Positions 46,194 through 55,121 of a DNA stretch of 64,000 nt are shown here, piece by piece. This DNA is from Burkholderiales bacterium (GTDB lineage: Bacteria > Pseudomonadota > Gammaproteobacteria > Burkholderiales > SHXO01): assembly GCA_020854105.1 (NCBI GenBank), contig JADZGB010000048.1:150210-214209 (forward strand). The letters run 5' to 3'. The stretch's first letter is position 1. Each line of letters begins with the position of its first letter. Position numbers and translations under genes: made by a program. The notes below the pieces were generated by a model that worked only from the letters and a program-made list of their open reading frames with translations, was not told where the DNA came from and did no database searches.

Positions 46194-47123
46194 CTACTTG
46201 CGCACGCCCATCCTTCTTTCCTTCGCCCGCACCAGCGCGCTGATCACGGTGTTGTACGGCGCCTTCAGTCCGAGCGCCGCGGCAGCCGGCGGTATGGCGC
46301 CGTTGATCGACTCGATCTCCGACATGCGCCCCGCCATGTGGTCGAGCAGCATCGACGGCCGCGCGTTCGGGATCTTCGATCCGAAGTCGCGCACGTACTC
46401 GACCGGATCCCGGATGTCGAGCTTCACCCCTCGGGCGACCGCGACCTCGTAGGCCTCGCGGGCGCATCCCGATGCCACGTCCCAGGTGTCCGGGTCGGAC
46501 ATCACTTCCGCGATCGTGCGCTCGGTCACCGAGCAGGTGCCGGAGAAGCACACGTTGCAGATCAACTTTTCCCACACCAGCTGGTCGATGTCGTCGAAGC
46601 ACTTCACGCGGAAGCCGCCCGATTCCCACACTTGCGCGACCTTCTGCAGGCGCGGCGTGACCGGGCCCCCGAACTCGCCCAGCCGCACCAGCTCCCAGCC
46701 GTTGTGGTGCGCGTGTCCGGGTCCGCGCATCGACGCGCCGAAGCCGCCCACCACGCCCACCATCACGCGCTCCCGACCGAGCACGCGCGCGGCCGTGTCC
46801 GGGCCGCCCAGGCCGTTCTGGATCGACAGCACCATAGTGTCGTCCTTGAGCAGCGACCGGGCGGACTGGGCGGCCTGCTCGACGTGCATCGCCTTCGTGG
46901 CGATGATCACGAGGTCGCAGGGACCGGCTTGCGCGGCGTCGGTGCTCGCGTGAAGCTTGACGGTGCGGTCGCCCGAGGCCCCCTCCAGGCGCAGGCCATG
47001 AGTGCGCATCGCCTCGACGTGCTCGCGCCAGGCGTCGATGGCCCACATCTCGTGGCCGGCCGCACCCAGCAGCGCTGCGTAGACACTGCCCATCGCGCCG
47101 GTGCCGACGATGGCGATCTTCAT
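46194..47123 (-). CDS. Ketopantoate reductase-family protein
   Basis: A 309-residue NADPH-dependent reductase of the PanE/ApbA family. The dinucleotide motif GTGAMGSVYAALLGAAG is at residues 7-23. LVIIATKAMHVEQAA and LSIQNGLGG complete the N-terminal domain. The active-site lysine is in LVWEKLICNVCFSGTCSVT, and the C-terminal IESINGAIPPAAAALGL fits the family. Catabolic clusters carry PanE paralogues that act on other 2-oxo acids, so true pantothenate synthesis is not implied. The start lies 37 nt after the RraA-like gene. Confidence 0.88.
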   Translation of the reverse strand: MKIAIVGTGAMGSVYAALLGAAGHEMWAIDAWREHVEAMRTHGLRLEGASGDRTVKLHASTDAAQAGPCDLVIIATKAMHVEQAAQSARSLLKDDTMVLSIQNGLGGPDTAARVLGRERVMVGVVGGFGASMRGPGHAHHNGWELVRLGEFGGPVTPRLQKVAQVWESGGFRVKCFDDIDQLVWEKLICNVCFSGTCSVTERTIAEVMSDPDTWDVASGCAREAYEVAVARGVKLDIRDPVEYVRDFGSKIPNARPSMLLDHMAGRMSEIESINGAIPPAAAALGLKAPYNTVISALVRAKERRMGVRK

Positions 47124-47160
47124 GTACTTGGCTCCTTCATAGTCGTTGTCCGGGGCAGCA

Positions 47161-47832
47161 TTACATGCTGCAACCCTTGGCCTTCAGCGTCTGGTCGATC
47201 CAGCTGCGGTCCAGCGTGCCGGCGGAGATCTTCTGCATGATGTCCTGTTCGCGCTGCGCCAGGGCGCGCGTACGCTCGATCACCTCCTTCGCGTCGGCGA
47301 GCGGCACCACCACCAGCCCGTCCTCGTCGCCGACGACGATGTCGCCCGGGTTGACCGTCACGCCGCCGATGGTGATCGGCACGTTGATCTCCCCCGGGCC
47401 TTCCTTGCGCGGCCCGCGTGCGCAGATGCCGCGCGCGTAGACGGGCAGTGTGCCGGCGCCGATCTCGGCGGTGTCGCGGATGGCGCCATCGATCACGAAT
47501 CCGCCCACGCCGCGGCTGGCGGCATAGCCGGTGACGATGCCGCCCACCACGCTGACGTCCAGATTGCCGCCCGCCTCGACCACGATCACCTCGCCGCGCC
47601 GCGCCACGTCCACCGACTTGTGTACCATCAGGTTGTCGTTGGGCGGCACGCGCACGGTGAGTGCGGGACCGCACAGCACGCCGCCCCCGTGCATCGGGCG
47701 GATCGCGCCGGCGATAGCGCGGGTGAAGTGCATGCTGTCGGTCAGGTTGGCGACCGCCAGCGTGCGCAGGGCGGCGATCAGTTCTGCGGGGGGCAGGGGC
47801 GGGGAAGGCAGGATGCGAAAGCCGATGGTCAT
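47161..47832 (-). CDS. RraA-like aldolase (HMG/CHA aldolase family)
   Basis: A 223-residue protein of the RraA/4-hydroxy-4-methyl-2-oxoglutarate aldolase family. The family motif is GGFVIDGAIRDTAEI, where the RD pair contacts the substrate and metal. GGIVTGYAASRGVGG and the NPGDIVVGDEDGLVVVP segment are typical. In catabolic clusters such enzymes split 4-carboxy-4-hydroxy-2-oxoadipate or related acids; regulator-of-RNase function is the alternative. The context (PanE-like, VOC, ALDH, ADH) favours catabolism. Confidence 0.85.
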   Translation of the reverse strand: MTIGFRILPSPPLPPAELIAALRTLAVANLTDSMHFTRAIAGAIRPMHGGGVLCGPALTVRVPPNDNLMVHKSVDVARRGEVIVVEAGGNLDVSVVGGIVTGYAASRGVGGFVIDGAIRDTAEIGAGTLPVYARGICARGPRKEGPGEINVPITIGGVTVNPGDIVVGDEDGLVVVPLADAKEVIERTRALAQREQDIMQKISAGTLDRSWIDQTLKAKGCSM

Positions 47833-47850
47833 CGTCGTCGTCGTCGGGGG

Positions 47851-48177
47851 TCAGGCGGAGGGCGTGTACATCTCGATGCAGTTGCCCTCGGGATCGAATA
47901 CCTTGATGGTGATGAACTCGGGGCCGGTCCGCGTCTGCACGCCGAACTTCGCTGCCCACGCCTCCAGGGATTCGAGCGAGGGGACGCGCAGGCCCAGGTG
48001 CACGTCCTCGGCACGGCCCACGGGCTCGCCGCGCTGGAACGCGATCAACACGCCCGGGCCGCGCACCAGGTGCCGGTCGGCGTGCAGTCCGAAATTTCCG
48101 GCATACCAGCCGGCCAGCCCTTCGGGGTCGCGTGCGGGGAGATTGAGGTGCTCCAGTCGAAGGGACAGGTCGGCCAT
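47851..48177 (-). CDS. Small VOC family protein
   Basis: A 108-residue glyoxalase-fold protein, about one VOC module pair. The metal ligands are His in LRLEHLNLPARDPEGL near residue 10, His in DVHLGLRV near 59 and Glu in PEGNCIEMYTPSA at the C terminus. The start at 48177 (MADLSLRLEHL) fits the family; a longer frame to 48516 is rejected because it would overlap the GST gene. It lies 18 nt from the RraA-like gene, so co-transcription is likely. The reaction is unknown. Confidence 0.85.
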   Translation of the reverse strand: MADLSLRLEHLNLPARDPEGLAGWYAGNFGLHADRHLVRGPGVLIAFQRGEPVGRAEDVHLGLRVPSLESLEAWAAKFGVQTRTGPEFITIKVFDPEGNCIEMYTPSA

Positions 48178-48263
48178 GGAATGCTCCCCGAGGTGAGGCG
48201 TGCGCGCGAGGCAGGGCAATGCATCGTAGTGTACCGCGGTCGTGCCGACCGCCCGGCAACAGG

Positions 48264-48290
48264 CCGTCCCGGCTTTCGCCGGGGCCCGGC
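48264..48290. repeat. REP-like hairpin
   Basis: GTCCCGGCTTTCGCCGGGGC is a single, slightly imperfect unit of the dispersed REP-like family in the gap between the VOC and GST genes. Confidence 0.5.
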
Positions 48291-48317
48291 ACAGGCCGGC
48301 AAGGCCTTGCGCCCCAG

Positions 48318-49016
48318 CTACCGCCGCACAGTTTTCGCGGTCTGGCCGAAGAGGAACTTCTTCGCCTCGTCGTCCACCGTCGGCTTCGTGTTCACGCGCT
48401 TGCCCACTTCGTACGCCCGCTGCACTGCCGGCCGCGCCTGGATCGACTCGTACCAGCGCTTCAGATCGGGATAGTCCTCCAGGCGCTGGTTCTGCCGCGC
48501 GTGCGACACGATCCATGGATAACAGGCCATGTCGGCAATCGAGTAGTCACCCGCCACGAACGTCCGTCCCGCGAGGCGCTTGTCCAGCACCGCATAGAGA
48601 CGCGAGGTCTCGTTCACGTAGCGGTCGATGCCGTACTGGATCTTCTCGGGCGCGTAGTGCAGGAAGTGATGCGTCTGTCCCGCCATCGGCCCCAGCCCTG
48701 CCACCTGCCAGCATAGCCATTCCATCACCTGCACCCAGCCTCGTGTCTCGCGCGGCAGGAAGCGGCCGGTCTTCGCGGCGAGGTAGATCAGGATCGCGCC
48801 CGACTCGAACACTGGAATCGGCTCGCCGCCGTCGGCTGGCTCGGTGTCCACGATGGCGGGCATGCGGTTGTTGGGCGCAATCTCGAGGAAGTCCGGCGCG
48901 AACTGTTCACCGCGGCCGATGTTGACCGGTCTGATGGTGTATGGCGTGCCGGTCTCTTCCAGGAAGATGGTGATCTTGTGTCCGTTGGGTGTGGGCCAGT
49001 AGTAGAGGTCGATCAT
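48318..49016 (-). CDS. Glutathione S-transferase, YfcG/YghU type
   Basis: A 232-residue GST. The thioredoxin-like N-terminal domain has YYWPTPNGHKITIFLEE, where the TPNG region is typical of YfcG-type disulfide-bond reductases. NNRMPAIVDTEP carries the cis-proline. The helical domain has SIADMACYPWIVSHARQ, the N-capping box of GSTs. The preference in this type is reduction of glutathionylated or peroxidised substrates. It is upstream of the VOC-RraA-PanE-ALDH-ADH array on the same strand, with a 140-nt gap. Confidence 0.92.
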   Translation of the reverse strand: MIDLYYWPTPNGHKITIFLEETGTPYTIRPVNIGRGEQFAPDFLEIAPNNRMPAIVDTEPADGGEPIPVFESGAILIYLAAKTGRFLPRETRGWVQVMEWLCWQVAGLGPMAGQTHHFLHYAPEKIQYGIDRYVNETSRLYAVLDKRLAGRTFVAGDYSIADMACYPWIVSHARQNQRLEDYPDLKRWYESIQARPAVQRAYEVGKRVNTKPTVDDEAKKFLFGQTAKTVRR

Positions 49017-49085
49017 GGTGAAGGTCAGGATTGTGGGCGGGAAACCGGCACGTGCGCGCCGTGGCGGATGTCATGGCCGGACGCC

Positions 49086-49967
49086 TCAGATACGCGCGCT
49101 GCGCAGGGTGAGCCAGGTGCCGGCCACGACGACGGCGGCGCCGAGCATCACGTATGGGTCGAGCGGTTCGCGATACAGCAGATAGCCGATGACGGCGATC
49201 AGCGGTAGGCGCACGAAATCGATCGGCACGACCACACTCGCATCGGCGAGACGGAATGCGCGCGCCAGGCAGTAGTGGCCGGCCAGACCGCACAGCGACA
49301 CCACCAGCACCCACGGCCAGGCCTGCACGGAGGGCCACACCCATCCCTTGGCCAGCGCCGGCAGCAGGCCCAGGGGCAACTGCAGTGCGCTCATGTAGAA
49401 AAGAATGGACAGCGGCGATTCGGTGGACGACAGACGCTTCGTCATGGTGTGCGCGAACGCGTAGGCGAACGCGGCGCCCAGCACGGCGAGCGCCCCCGGG
49501 CTCACTGCGTCCATGCCGGGGCGCAGGATGACCAGGGTACCCACGAAGCCGAACAGGATGCCGGCCACGCGCAGCCACGTGAGCCGTTCGCGCAGGAGCA
49601 GCACGGCGAACAACGCCGTCCACAGCGGCGTGGTGAACTCGATCGCGAACACCTCGGTGAGCGGAATGAGCGCGATGCCGAAGAACCAGCCGAACTGTCC
49701 GGCGAAGTGCGCAGCGTTGCGCGCGGCGTGCGCGCCCAGGCGATGGGTCTTCACACTCACCCACCCGGCGCGCTGCACGAGCACGCAGATCACGCCCAAG
49801 CCGATCAGGCTGCGGAAGAACAGGATCTGGAAGGTGCTGAGTTCCGAGGCGAGTTCTCGTCCGGCGATCGCCATGGCGGTGAGGGCCGCCACCGCGCCCA
49901 GCATCCAGCCTGCCGCGCCAGTCACGGACTGGGGCGGCGCGGTGCGGACACGGGGAGGGGACGACAT
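49086..49967 (-). CDS. EamA-family DMT transporter
   Basis: A drug/metabolite-superfamily carrier of 293 residues with ten predicted membrane helices in two EamA repeats: ASELSTFQILFFRSLIGLG in the first and AFAYAFAHTMTKRLSSTESP at the start of the second. It ends with YREPLDPYVMLGAAVVVAGTWLTLR. It exports an unknown metabolite or amino acid. The ATG at 49967 is preceded by GC-rich sequence without a clear ribosome-binding site. It is upstream of the GST gene on the same strand, with a 69-nt gap. Confidence 0.9.
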   Translation of the reverse strand: MSSPPRVRTAPPQSVTGAAGWMLGAVAALTAMAIAGRELASELSTFQILFFRSLIGLGVICVLVQRAGWVSVKTHRLGAHAARNAAHFAGQFGWFFGIALIPLTEVFAIEFTTPLWTALFAVLLLRERLTWLRVAGILFGFVGTLVILRPGMDAVSPGALAVLGAAFAYAFAHTMTKRLSSTESPLSILFYMSALQLPLGLLPALAKGWVWPSVQAWPWVLVVSLCGLAGHYCLARAFRLADASVVVPIDFVRLPLIAVIGYLLYREPLDPYVMLGAAVVVAGTWLTLRSARI

Positions 49968-50187
49968 CGGGGCGGGCGAATGCGAGGGCCCCGAAGCTTA
50001 GCAGGTCTGGTCCTGCCGGCGGCCCGGACCCGCGTCGGCCGAAGCGGCGCGGTGAGGCCCGCTTCGGCGCAGGACAGGGACGCTCGCGTCGCAAGCGCTG
50101 TGCCGCTGTCTCAGGGCCTGCGATGCACCATGCCGTAGCGGGCAAGGATGCGTACGAGCGCGACCAGCGCGATCCCTCCCAGGTATC

Positions 50188-51381
50188 TCATGCGACCTTG
50201 CCGGTAATCGGATCGCGTGCGCGGATGTGCCCGTGCGGTTTCTCGTTGCCCGGTCCCTTCATGGTGAAGTCGGCGCCGATGTTCAGTTGCGCGACGAGCT
50301 CCGTGATGGGTTCCGTCTTCACGATCTCCAGATCCATGCACCATTCGAATCCGACCCGGTAGAACAGCCCTGTCCTGGGACTGTACGAGCCGCTGTTCCA
50401 GCTGTAGCCGCCGGAGATGGCCGGACACAGGTTCTGATGCTTGCCGGCCGACATGTCACGGCGGCCGATGAGTTCGCCTGTCCTGGGATCGATGTCCTTG
50501 ACGAAGTCGATGTTGTCCACCTCGCGCCAGGTGTTCTGCAACTTGGCATTGCGGTCGTATACGAACACGAACCCGCCCTTGTTCGCATGCACCACGTACT
50601 TCCTGCCATCGCGTTCGAGAAAGATGAATTCGCCGGCCGCGGAGTCGAAGTCCCAGGCGTCATGCGGCAGCTGCTGGTGATGGCCCTCGAGCTTGCCGGT
50701 GTCGGGATCGAGCAGGATGACCGATGTCGTGTACAGGTTGATGCCCGGGCGCGGGCCCTGTGCCATCCAGTTCTCGCCGGCCCGGTCGTACAGCGGCGCG
50801 GGATTGGCGGTGCCCCACCACGCGGTATTGGTCTGCGGATCGTAGGTGCCGGTGGTCCAGCCGCCGCCACCGCTGGTGCGCGATGACTCGTTGCCCCAGG
50901 TCTCGCGTGCCTCGCCGTTGCCTTCGTTGCCGCCGACCGTGAAGAAATGCCACACTGCCTCGCCGCTCCTGGCATCGACGCCGAAGATCGGGCCTCGATA
51001 CGGCCATTCCCCGCCCTGCGAGCCGATGATCACCTTGTCCTTCACCGGCAGCGGCGCACCGACGAAACCGACGGTCAGCTTCTCGGAATCGATCAGCCTG
51101 GTTTCCCACTTCAGCTCGCCGGTCTTCATGTCCACCGCGACCAGCTCGCCGTCGAGCGTACCCATGTGGATGCTGCCGTAGCCCGCCGCGATGTCGCGGT
51201 TGTAGGGCGAGTGCGTCTGTCGTGCGACCAGCTCTTCTTCGTTGAGCTTCTGCTTGTAGACCCGGATCGGCCTGCCCGTGGCACCGTCCAGCGCGTACAA
51301 CTGGTTGTAGGGGCTGGAGTAGTAGAGCACGCCGTCGATGGCCAGCGGGAACCCCTGCAGGCCGTGCATTCGTGCATTCAT
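50188..51381 (-). CDS. PQQ-dependent dehydrogenase-like protein, truncated at both ends
   Basis: A 397-residue beta-propeller fragment of a quinoprotein alcohol dehydrogenase. W-motif blades are seen as GATGRPIRVYKQK, DMKTGELKWETRL and VDARSGEAVWHFF. The PQQ/calcium region GGGGWTTGTYDPQTNTAWWGTANPAP is present. Family members have about 560-600 residues. Here the signal peptide and first blade are missing, and the protein ends at HIRARDPITGKVA, where the family continues with another 150 or so residues. AGGAG lies before the ATG at 51381. Without export it is unlikely to bind PQQ. It is probably a decaying gene. Confidence 0.8.
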   Translation of the reverse strand: MNARMHGLQGFPLAIDGVLYYSSPYNQLYALDGATGRPIRVYKQKLNEEELVARQTHSPYNRDIAAGYGSIHMGTLDGELVAVDMKTGELKWETRLIDSEKLTVGFVGAPLPVKDKVIIGSQGGEWPYRGPIFGVDARSGEAVWHFFTVGGNEGNGEARETWGNESSRTSGGGGWTTGTYDPQTNTAWWGTANPAPLYDRAGENWMAQGPRPGINLYTTSVILLDPDTGKLEGHHQQLPHDAWDFDSAAGEFIFLERDGRKYVVHANKGGFVFVYDRNAKLQNTWREVDNIDFVKDIDPRTGELIGRRDMSAGKHQNLCPAISGGYSWNSGSYSPRTGLFYRVGFEWCMDLEIVKTEPITELVAQLNIGADFTMKGPGNEKPHGHIRARDPITGKVA

Positions 51382-51523
51382 GAAGTTCTCCTGCTGCTCC
51401 TCATGGGTGAAGCTTCCGGGGCGGCAACCCTGAGGCCCGCCGTGCCGCACGACGACGATGGATGCTTCGGGTGCGCGGCTTGCAGTCTTTACAGGGTTTT
51501 ACTGCGCAGAGGAGGAGATGGCG

Positions 51524-51949
51524 ATGAAGCGCGAGGGATCGGCGGTGTGGAGCGGTGACCTGAAATCGGGCAAGGGCAGCGTGTCGACGGACAGTGGTGT
51601 GCTGCGTGAAACCCCGTATTCGTTCGCGACGCGCTTCGAGCAGGGCGCCGGAACCAATCCGGAAGAGCTGATCGCAGCCGCTCACGCGGGCTGCTTCTCG
51701 ATGGCGCTGTCGGCGCAACTGGGTGCGAGTGGCATCGTGCCGGAACGCATCGAAACGACGGCGACCGTGAGTCTGGAGAAGCAGGACGCAGGCTTTGCCA
51801 TCACTGCCGTGCATCTGGACGTGCGGGCGCGCATACCGGGCGCGGACCGCAATGCCTTCGACACGGCGGCCAACGAGGCCAAGGCCAACTGTCCGGTGTC
51901 CAGGGTGCTGAATGCGAGGATCAGCATGAACGCGGAGCTGGAAAGCTAG
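51524..51949 (+). CDS. osmC: OsmC-family peroxiredoxin
   Basis: A 141-residue thiol peroxidase that reduces organic hydroperoxides. The two catalytic cysteines are in [12 protein letters not shown] and [10 protein letters not shown], and the active-site Arg/Glu are in [19 protein letters not shown]. The N-terminal [15 protein letters not shown] is typical of OsmC rather than Ohr. ATG 51524 has GGAGG eight bases upstream; ATG 51518 would be too close to it. It stands between the truncated PQQ dehydrogenase (divergent) and the symporter (convergent). Confidence 0.93.
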   Translation: MKREGSAVWSGDLKSGKGSVSTDSGVLRETPYSFATRFEQGAGTNPEELIAAAHAGCFSMALSAQLGASGIVPERIETTATVSLEKQDAGFAITAVHLDVRARIPGADRNAFDTAANEAKANCPVSRVLNARISMNAELES

Positions 51950-51976
51950 CGCCTCTCGTTCAGCCCGCCGCCTCGT

Positions 51977-53509
51977 TCAACCCGCCGCGGCGCCGCGGCG
52001 ACCGCTTCCGGCTGGCCCGAAGATGCGCGCCAGGTAGCCTTCGTCCATCGGACGTGTGAGGAGGCTGACCACGACCATCACGGCCGAGGCCGCCAGCACG
52101 CACACGCCTGCGACACCGAACGGGTTCGTCCAGCCGACCACCACGTACAGGCCTGCATACAGCAGTACGCCGGTGAAGAACGAGGCGAGCGCGCCGGCGC
52201 GCGTGGCGCGTCGCCACAGCAGGCCGACCACCAGCGGACCGGCAGCGCCGGAGACGATCCCGCCCACGCCGATCCACAGCAGCACCGACAGGAACCTGGG
52301 CGGGTTCCACGCGAGGATGACGGCGATCGCGCCGACCGCCACGGTCGCAATGCGCGAGATCCACAGGGCGATGCGATCGATCTGCTCGCGCGTCTTGCGG
52401 GCATGGATGCGCGGTGCCAGGGTGCGCTTGTACAGGTCGTTGCTGAACAGCACGGCAATGGCGATGAACAGGCCATCCGCGGTGGACATGATCGCGGACA
52501 GGATTCCCACGCCCAGCAGGCCAGCGAGCGCAGGCGGAAACAGATGCGTCATCAACGCTGGGATCGCGGCGTCCGGGCGCACGTCCGGACCGAGCAACGC
52601 CCGCGCGTGCAGGCCGCCCAGGACAGTAAAGCCGAGGATCGAGCCGATCGGGATCGCCAGGATCAGAAAGGTGCGCAGGTGCCTGGGCTGGTTGAGCGAA
52701 AACGCCAGCTTGCCGATATGCGGGTTCATCGCGAAGGGCAGGTGAGCGATGAACATCAGGATCACCAGCCAGATGCTGCCGAAGATAGGATCGCCGGGCG
52801 CGAAGTAGTTGTCCCAGCCCAGCGCGGGATCCTGCTGCACCAGCGCCGCGTTGATCACGCCCGGCCCGGTGCCTTCCATTCCGTAGGAGACGAAGAACAG
52901 CACCGCGATGGCGAGTGCAATCACCAGCATCATCAGGCCCTGCACGCCGTCGGTCATGATGTCGGCGTGCGTGCCGCCCAGGCCGATGTAGAAGGCGACC
53001 ACTCCCACCGTGAGCAGCACGGCGGTCTGATACTTCAGGCCCAGCATGTACTCGAAGATGGTGGCGGCGGCGACGAACTGCGCGGTGATGTAGTAGATGA
53101 GCAGCAAGGACAGCAGGGAGAAGGCGATGCGCAGCACCTCGCTGTCGTAGCGCTGGCCCATCAGCTCGGGGAGCGAGTTGGAGCGGAACCGGTCGCCCAC
53201 GCGCTCGAGCACCTTCACCGTCACGATCAGGCCGAGGTAGATGGCGATCGGGTAGATGGCCGGATACCAGATGGCCGCGAAGCCCTTGGAATATGCCAGT
53301 CCCGGAATACCCATGAAGGTCGAGCCGCTGGCGATGGTGGCGGCGAGGGCGAGCGCGAGGGTGATGGGGCCGTAGGCATTGCGCGCGACCGCGAAATCCT
53401 CGCCGGTCTGCGTCTTGCGCATGCCGTAGAGGCCGATGCCAAGAAAGATCAGCAGGAACAGGCCCATCCATAGCCAGCCCCAGATGCCGACGCCGCCCGT
53501 CTCGCTCAT
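51977..53509 (-). CDS. Sodium:solute symporter (SSS family)
   Basis: A 510-residue secondary transporter with about 13 membrane helices. Family motifs are RNAYGPITLALALAATIASG (the sodium-site helix region), MGIPGLAYSKGFAAIWYPAIYP and GVGILSAIMSTADGLFIAIAVLFSNDLYKR. The relatives include pantothenate/monocarboxylate and proline carriers; the substrate is not certain. It begins with ATG at 53509, 29 nt after the stop of a 29-residue membrane peptide that is likely its partner. Confidence 0.93.
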   Translation of the reverse strand: MSETGGVGIWGWLWMGLFLLIFLGIGLYGMRKTQTGEDFAVARNAYGPITLALALAATIASGSTFMGIPGLAYSKGFAAIWYPAIYPIAIYLGLIVTVKVLERVGDRFRSNSLPELMGQRYDSEVLRIAFSLLSLLLIYYITAQFVAAATIFEYMLGLKYQTAVLLTVGVVAFYIGLGGTHADIMTDGVQGLMMLVIALAIAVLFFVSYGMEGTGPGVINAALVQQDPALGWDNYFAPGDPIFGSIWLVILMFIAHLPFAMNPHIGKLAFSLNQPRHLRTFLILAIPIGSILGFTVLGGLHARALLGPDVRPDAAIPALMTHLFPPALAGLLGVGILSAIMSTADGLFIAIAVLFSNDLYKRTLAPRIHARKTREQIDRIALWISRIATVAVGAIAVILAWNPPRFLSVLLWIGVGGIVSGAAGPLVVGLLWRRATRAGALASFFTGVLLYAGLYVVVGWTNPFGVAGVCVLAASAVMVVVSLLTRPMDEGYLARIFGPAGSGRRGAAAG

Positions 53510-53538
53510 GTCAGCTTCTCCTCGCTATCGGGTGCCAT

Positions 53539-53628
53539 TCAGTCCCAGTCCTTGCGGGATGCAACCCACAGGATCGCGCCGATCCAGTAGGCGAGGATGA
53601 TCAGGCTCACCAGCAGCAGGACATTCAT
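53539..53628 (-). CDS. Small membrane protein, probable symporter accessory subunit
   Basis: A 29-residue open frame from ATG at 53628, with AGGA six bases upstream, ends in TGA at 53541-53539. It is a single hydrophobic helix (VLLLVSLIILAYWIGAILW) with a short polar tail (VASRKDWD). Small peptides of this kind are found directly upstream of SSS-family transporter genes and are named symporter small accessory proteins. It is too short for ordinary gene calling. Confidence comes from position, ribosome-binding site and composition. Confidence 0.72.
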   Translation of the reverse strand: MNVLLLVSLIILAYWIGAILWVASRKDWD

Positions 53629-53690
53629 GTCGTCCTTCCTCCATGCCTCACGTCAGGCATCGCGGTCCATGTCACTGTCGCACCGATGCC

Positions 53691-54257
53691 CTAGCGGCGC
53701 GACACGAAGCGGTTGCCGCTCACGTAGAAGCGCAGCAACCGCCTGGCCCAGACGCCGGCGTAACCGACGCCGATGCGAGGCCGGCGCGCGATGCGGAAGC
53801 GGTAGGGCGTGGGCGGCGCGGCCAGGTACAGCCGCTCGCCCAGCAGATCCTCCCCGTCGAGCCGCCGGTCGATGCGCAGTGCCTGGCAGAGCAGGGCCGG
53901 GCCTTGAGTGCGGCCATCGACGTTGGATAGAGGTTCCAGCGCACGCAGCAGGACGGCGGTGCCGGTATGCCCTTGGGTGACCACGTTCATGCAGAAGTGC
54001 ATGCCGTAGATCATGTAGACGTAGGCGTGCCCGGCGGGACCGAACATGGTGGCCGTGCGCGTGGTGAGCCCCTTCGACGAATGGGCGGCGAGATCGGAGG
54101 GGCCGAGGTAGGCCTCGACCTCGACGATGCGTCCCGCCATGAGGACGCCCTCGTGCTCGCGCACGAGCAGCGTCCCGAGCAAGTCGCGCGCGACGGCGAT
54201 CGTGTCGCGCTGGTAGAACTCCCGCGGCAGGCGTTGCCAGCGCGGGACGGCGGTCAC
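53691..54257 (-). CDS. 3-methyladenine DNA glycosylase (AAG/MPG type)
   Basis: A 188-residue base-excision repair enzyme. Key features of the AAG family are RDLLGTLLV near the N terminus, GRIVEVEAYLGPSDLAAHSSKGLTTRT (with the catalytic Glu in VEVEAY), AYVYMIYGMHFCMNVVT and GPALLCQALRID. GTG at 54257 is the start, and its first bases overlap the dps stop (GTGA), so the two are coupled. The name mpg is commonly used for the family; function by homology. Confidence 0.92.
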   Translation of the reverse strand: MTAVPRWQRLPREFYQRDTIAVARDLLGTLLVREHEGVLMAGRIVEVEAYLGPSDLAAHSSKGLTTRTATMFGPAGHAYVYMIYGMHFCMNVVTQGHTGTAVLLRALEPLSNVDGRTQGPALLCQALRIDRRLDGEDLLGERLYLAAPPTPYRFRIARRPRIGVGYAGVWARRLLRFYVSGNRFVSRR

Positions 54258-54751
54258 TGCTCCAGCAGGCTGCGCAGCATCCACGCAGTCTTCTCGTGAA
54301 CCTCCAGGCGCTGGGTGAGCAGGTCCGCGGTGGGCTGATCGTTTGCCTTCTCCACTGCCGGGAACAGCTTGCGCGCCGTGCGGGCGGTGGCTTCCTGCGC
54401 CGCGACCAGATGGCGCACCATGTCCAGCGCCTTGGGTACGCCGTCGATCTCCTTGATCGAGGCCAGCCGCACGAACTCCTTGTAGGTGCCCGGGGCCGGA
54501 TGCCCGAGTGCGCGGATGCGCTCGGCGATCTGGTCCAGCGCGTTCCACTGCTCGGTGTACTGCTCCATGAACATCAGGTGCAGGGTATTGAACATCGGGC
54601 CGGTAACGTTCCAGTGATAGTTGTGTGTCATCAGGTACAGCGTGTAGCTGTCGGCCAGCAGTCCCGACAGACCGGCGGCGATCTTCGCGCGGTCGCTCTC
54701 CGACATGCCGATATCGATCTTCATGGCCTTGGGATGTTTGTCGCCTTTCAT
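54254..54751 (-). CDS. dps: Dps-family DNA-binding ferritin-like protein
   Basis: A 165-residue Dps protein that oxidises and stores iron and shields DNA. The ferroxidase ligands are in LMTHNYHWNVTGPMFNTLHLMFMEQYTEQWNALDQIAERI, given here in order: His, Trp, His, Asp and Glu. The helix that follows carries the second ligand set. The start at 54751 (MKGDKHPKAMKIDIGM) gives a basic N-terminal tail, the DNA-binding segment of many Dps. AGGA lies upstream. It is coupled to the AAG glycosylase by a four-base overlap, linking DNA protection with repair. Confidence 0.94.
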   Translation of the reverse strand: MKGDKHPKAMKIDIGMSESDRAKIAAGLSGLLADSYTLYLMTHNYHWNVTGPMFNTLHLMFMEQYTEQWNALDQIAERIRALGHPAPGTYKEFVRLASIKEIDGVPKALDMVRHLVAAQEATARTARKLFPAVEKANDQPTADLLTQRLEVHEKTAWMLRSLLEQ

Positions 54752-54910
54752 GCCCGATGTTCCTCTCACGGTGAGTTGGTGGCGCTGGCCCTTGGAGTCC
54801 GCGCACGGGTACCTGGCAAGCGTATGCCGAGTGCGGGCCTCTTGGCAATGGCGGATTTCCGATGCCCCGTTCATTCCAGCGTCCCGTCAGTGGGGCGCAA
54901 GATCAACGAT

Positions 54911-55025
54911 CTCGCCATTCCGGCGAAGCCGGAATCCAGGTCGTAGAACTGCCCTTTCGTCATTCGCTGGGTCCCGGCCCCGGATCGAGGCCTTTGGCAG
55001 CATCCTGTCATGCGCCGGGACGACG
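54911..55025. repeat. REP-like palindromes in the dps-rraA gap
   Basis: CATTCCGGCGAAGCCGGAAT (54916-54935) is an almost perfect hairpin. A second, more degenerate pair runs from 54958 to 55025 (GTCATTCGCTGGGTCCCGG and TCATGCGCCGGGACGACGG). They occupy most of the 370-nt gap between dps and the RraA-like gene. Confidence 0.65.
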
Positions 55026-55121
55026 GATCCTTCTTCGAAGGACGCAGAATGCCAGGATGTTTCCACCCCGATTTGGCTACACTTCACTGCCACGCCTTGC
55101 CCGACAAAGACACCGATCGCC

